64,000 nt of DNA from the NCBI GenBank assembly GCA_021323755.1, contig JAJPKJ010000036.1:1-64000 (forward strand), read 5' to 3'. Under the pieces are notes generated by a model. The model saw only the letters and a list, made by a program, of their open reading frames with translations. It was not told the DNA's origin and did not search any database. The position numbers and the translations under genes were made by a program. Origin of the DNA: Chitinophagales bacterium (GTDB lineage: Bacteria > Bacteroidota > Bacteroidia > Chitinophagales > Chitinophagaceae). Positions 62,969-64,000 of the stretch are shown piece by piece. Every line of letters begins with the position of its first letter. Position 1 is the stretch's first letter.

Positions 62969-63763
62969 TTATTTGCTTTCAGCCATTACATTATTTGAAT
63001 ACGGCGACATGGTTACTACGTCATTATTTTTTACCCGCATGCGATAATTTTTAAATAAGCTTTGCCAGCGAAGATTTAAAACGCCAAGAATTCCTTCTCT
63101 GACAATTCCTTTGTTCATCTTTGATGAACCGAATTTCCGGTCTTCAAATATTATCGGAACTTCTTTAATGATAAAACCCAGTTTCCATGCGGCAAATTTC
63201 ATTTCTATCTGAAAGGCATAACCCACAAAATGAATTTCGTCCAGGTTTATGGTTTCCAAAACTTCTTTTTTATAGCAAACAAAACCTGCAGTAGGGTCCT
63301 GAACAGGCATCCAGGTAATCAGTCTTGTATAAATAGAACCGCCCTTTGAGAGAAAAACCCGGTCCCATGGCCAGTTTACATTACCCCCACCGGCAACATA
63401 TCTTGAGCCGACGGCTACATCTGCATTACCATTTTTACAGGCATCATATAGCCGGATAAGGTCCTTGGGATTGTGGGAGAAATCAGCATCCATTTCAAAA
63501 ATGAATTTGTAACCGCGATTGACCGCCCATTTGAATCCGAAGATATAAGCAGTTCCTAATCCCGATTTTTGAGGTCTTTCTTCAAGGAATAAAGAATCCG
63601 GATATTTTGATCGTAATTCTTCAACGATCAATGCAGTACCGTCAGGGGAACTGTCATCAATAACCAGAACATGAAAGTGCTGATTCAAGGAAAATATAGC
63701 CTCAATGATATTGGCAATATTCTCTTTTTCGTTGTAAGTCGGTATAATTACAATCTTTTCCAA
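62969..63763 (-). CDS. Polyprenol monophosphomannose synthase-like glycosyltransferase (GT2)
   Basis: The 264-residue protein has a GT-A fold start (VIIPTYNEKENIANIIEAIF), VIDDSSPDGTALIVEE, the metal-binding DADFSHNPKDLIRLYDA (DxD-like), VGSRYVAGGGNVNWPW and FVGYAFQIEMKFAAWKLGF with VPIIFEDRKFGSSKM. It matches dolichol/polyprenol-phosphate mannose synthases that load mannose onto a lipid carrier. No C-terminal membrane helix is seen, as in the soluble subtype. The start is TTG 63763. It may feed protein glycosylation or polysaccharide synthesis. Confidence 0.85.
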   Translation of the reverse strand: MEKIVIIPTYNEKENIANIIEAIFSLNQHFHVLVIDDSSPDGTALIVEELRSKYPDSLFLEERPQKSGLGTAYIFGFKWAVNRGYKFIFEMDADFSHNPKDLIRLYDACKNGNADVAVGSRYVAGGGNVNWPWDRVFLSKGGSIYTRLITWMPVQDPTAGFVCYKKEVLETINLDEIHFVGYAFQIEMKFAAWKLGFIIKEVPIIFEDRKFGSSKMNKGIVREGILGVLNLRWQSLFKNYRMRVKNNDVVTMSPYSNNVMAESK

Positions 63764-63838
63764 CAGCGCTAAAAATTGATTATAAAGTTAGTATTTTTTG
63801 TAGTGCAGGAAAACCCGAACACTTATCGCATCAGCCAT

Positions 63839-64000
63839 TTATCCCTTTTTTAACAAGGTACGATTTAGAATTTCGGTAAGCTTTTGTTTGGTATGCATGG
63901 GGAAATCTCCCTTCATCATCCAATCGTAATATTGTGGTTCGTTCTTTAAGATGTCAGCAACTGCACGGCCTTTGTATTTACCAAAGTTAAATATTTCTAC
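63839..64000 (-). CDS. C-terminal end of a DnaQ-like 3'-5' exonuclease
   Basis: The last 53 residues of a minus-strand gene enter from the window end and stop at 63839. They read VEIFNFGKYKGRAVADIL, then EPQYYDWMMKGDFPMHTKQK. This FGKYKG/YYDWMM end is typical of Bacteroidota exonucleases related to the DNA polymerase III epsilon subunit, where it follows the catalytic domain. The catalytic part lies outside the window. The gene is upstream of the mannosyltransferase on the same strand. Confidence 0.65.
   Translation of the reverse strand, partial: VEIFNFGKYKGRAVADILKNEPQYYDWMMKGDFPMHTKQKLTEILNRTLLKKG

Noticed and set aside
1-64000. tRNA, rRNA, CRISPR, insertion sequence or prophage
   Set aside because: No cloverleaf-like sequence, repeat-spacer array, transposase or phage gene was seen on either strand; gene content and base composition look uniform.

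Overview
The window looks like a chromosomal segment of a Bacteroidota bacterium, most likely of the Chitinophagaceae or a close relative (inference from gene content). The reasons are AT-rich DNA, TAnnTTTG promoter -7 boxes, weak or absent Shine-Dalgarno sequences, a PorW/SprE-like type IX secretion (T9SS) component, two secreted proteins with T9SS C-terminal sorting domains, TonB-dependent receptors, and many signal peptides whose predicted mature protein starts with Gln. No rRNA, tRNA, CRISPR array, insertion sequence or prophage was seen.

Layout. Positions 1-8.3 kb hold housekeeping and accessory genes: a partial YggS gene, an ECF42-like sigma factor beside a DGPF/YCII protein, a second YCII protein, a secreted transglutaminase-like protein, a TAT-exported sugar isomerase-like protein, an ABC exporter and a lipoprotein. 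Positions 8.5-20.5 kb form a complete assimilatory sulfate reduction locus: cysH (APS-reductase type), cysD, cysN, a siroheme uroporphyrinogen methyltransferase, cysJ-like flavoprotein, cysI-like hemoprotein, a TonB-dependent receptor, and a fusion of precorrin-2 dehydrogenase with a TauE/TSUP permease. Positions 20.6-23.3 kb hold a small membrane peptide, a GNAT, a SprT-like protein, an AtpI-like membrane protein, a bactofilin and a membrane protein that looks like an M23 peptidase without its catalytic domain. Positions 23.4-30.7 kb carry PorW/SprE, penicillin-binding protein 1A and a T9SS cargo protein. Positions 31-38.2 kb carry an envelope or polysaccharide cluster (transglutaminase-like, Gfo/Idh, sugar transferase, M1 peptidase, FemAB-like). 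Positions 38.2-46.1 kb, on the minus strand, carry ispD, an isoaspartyl peptidase, a DUF3500 protein, a class V aminotransferase, a lipoprotein, a heptose-phosphate kinase, an APC permease and a Skp-like chaperone. Positions 46.3-64 kb hold an oxidoreductase, an M43 metalloprotease with a T9SS signal, a glutaminyl cyclase, a methyltransferase, an HU/CCDC81-like protein, an outer-membrane barrel with a large TPR partner, DoxX, a thioesterase, CinA, a dehydrogenase E2, a porin-like protein, a DMT transporter, a polyprenol-phosphate mannosyltransferase and a partial exonuclease.

The most interesting part is the control of the sulfur locus. A TATATTTG promoter box is followed by a 17-codon reading frame encoding four consecutive cysteines (MNQLLSFQFRCCCCMRS), 54 bases before cysH. 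It looks like a cysteine-sensing leader peptide. A second short reading frame, apparently leaderless, lies upstream of the TonB receptor; its single Cys-Pro codon pair sits in the strand shared by two mutually exclusive hairpins. A conserved 26-base near-palindrome occurs three times in the locus (before the methyltransferase gene, before the second leader, and at the receptor start), with a degenerate fourth copy before the Cys4 leader. Together these suggest a two-layer system, a DNA-binding regulator plus cysteine-codon attenuation, controlling sulfate reduction, siroheme synthesis and uptake of a sulfur source. All functions are read from sequence alone.
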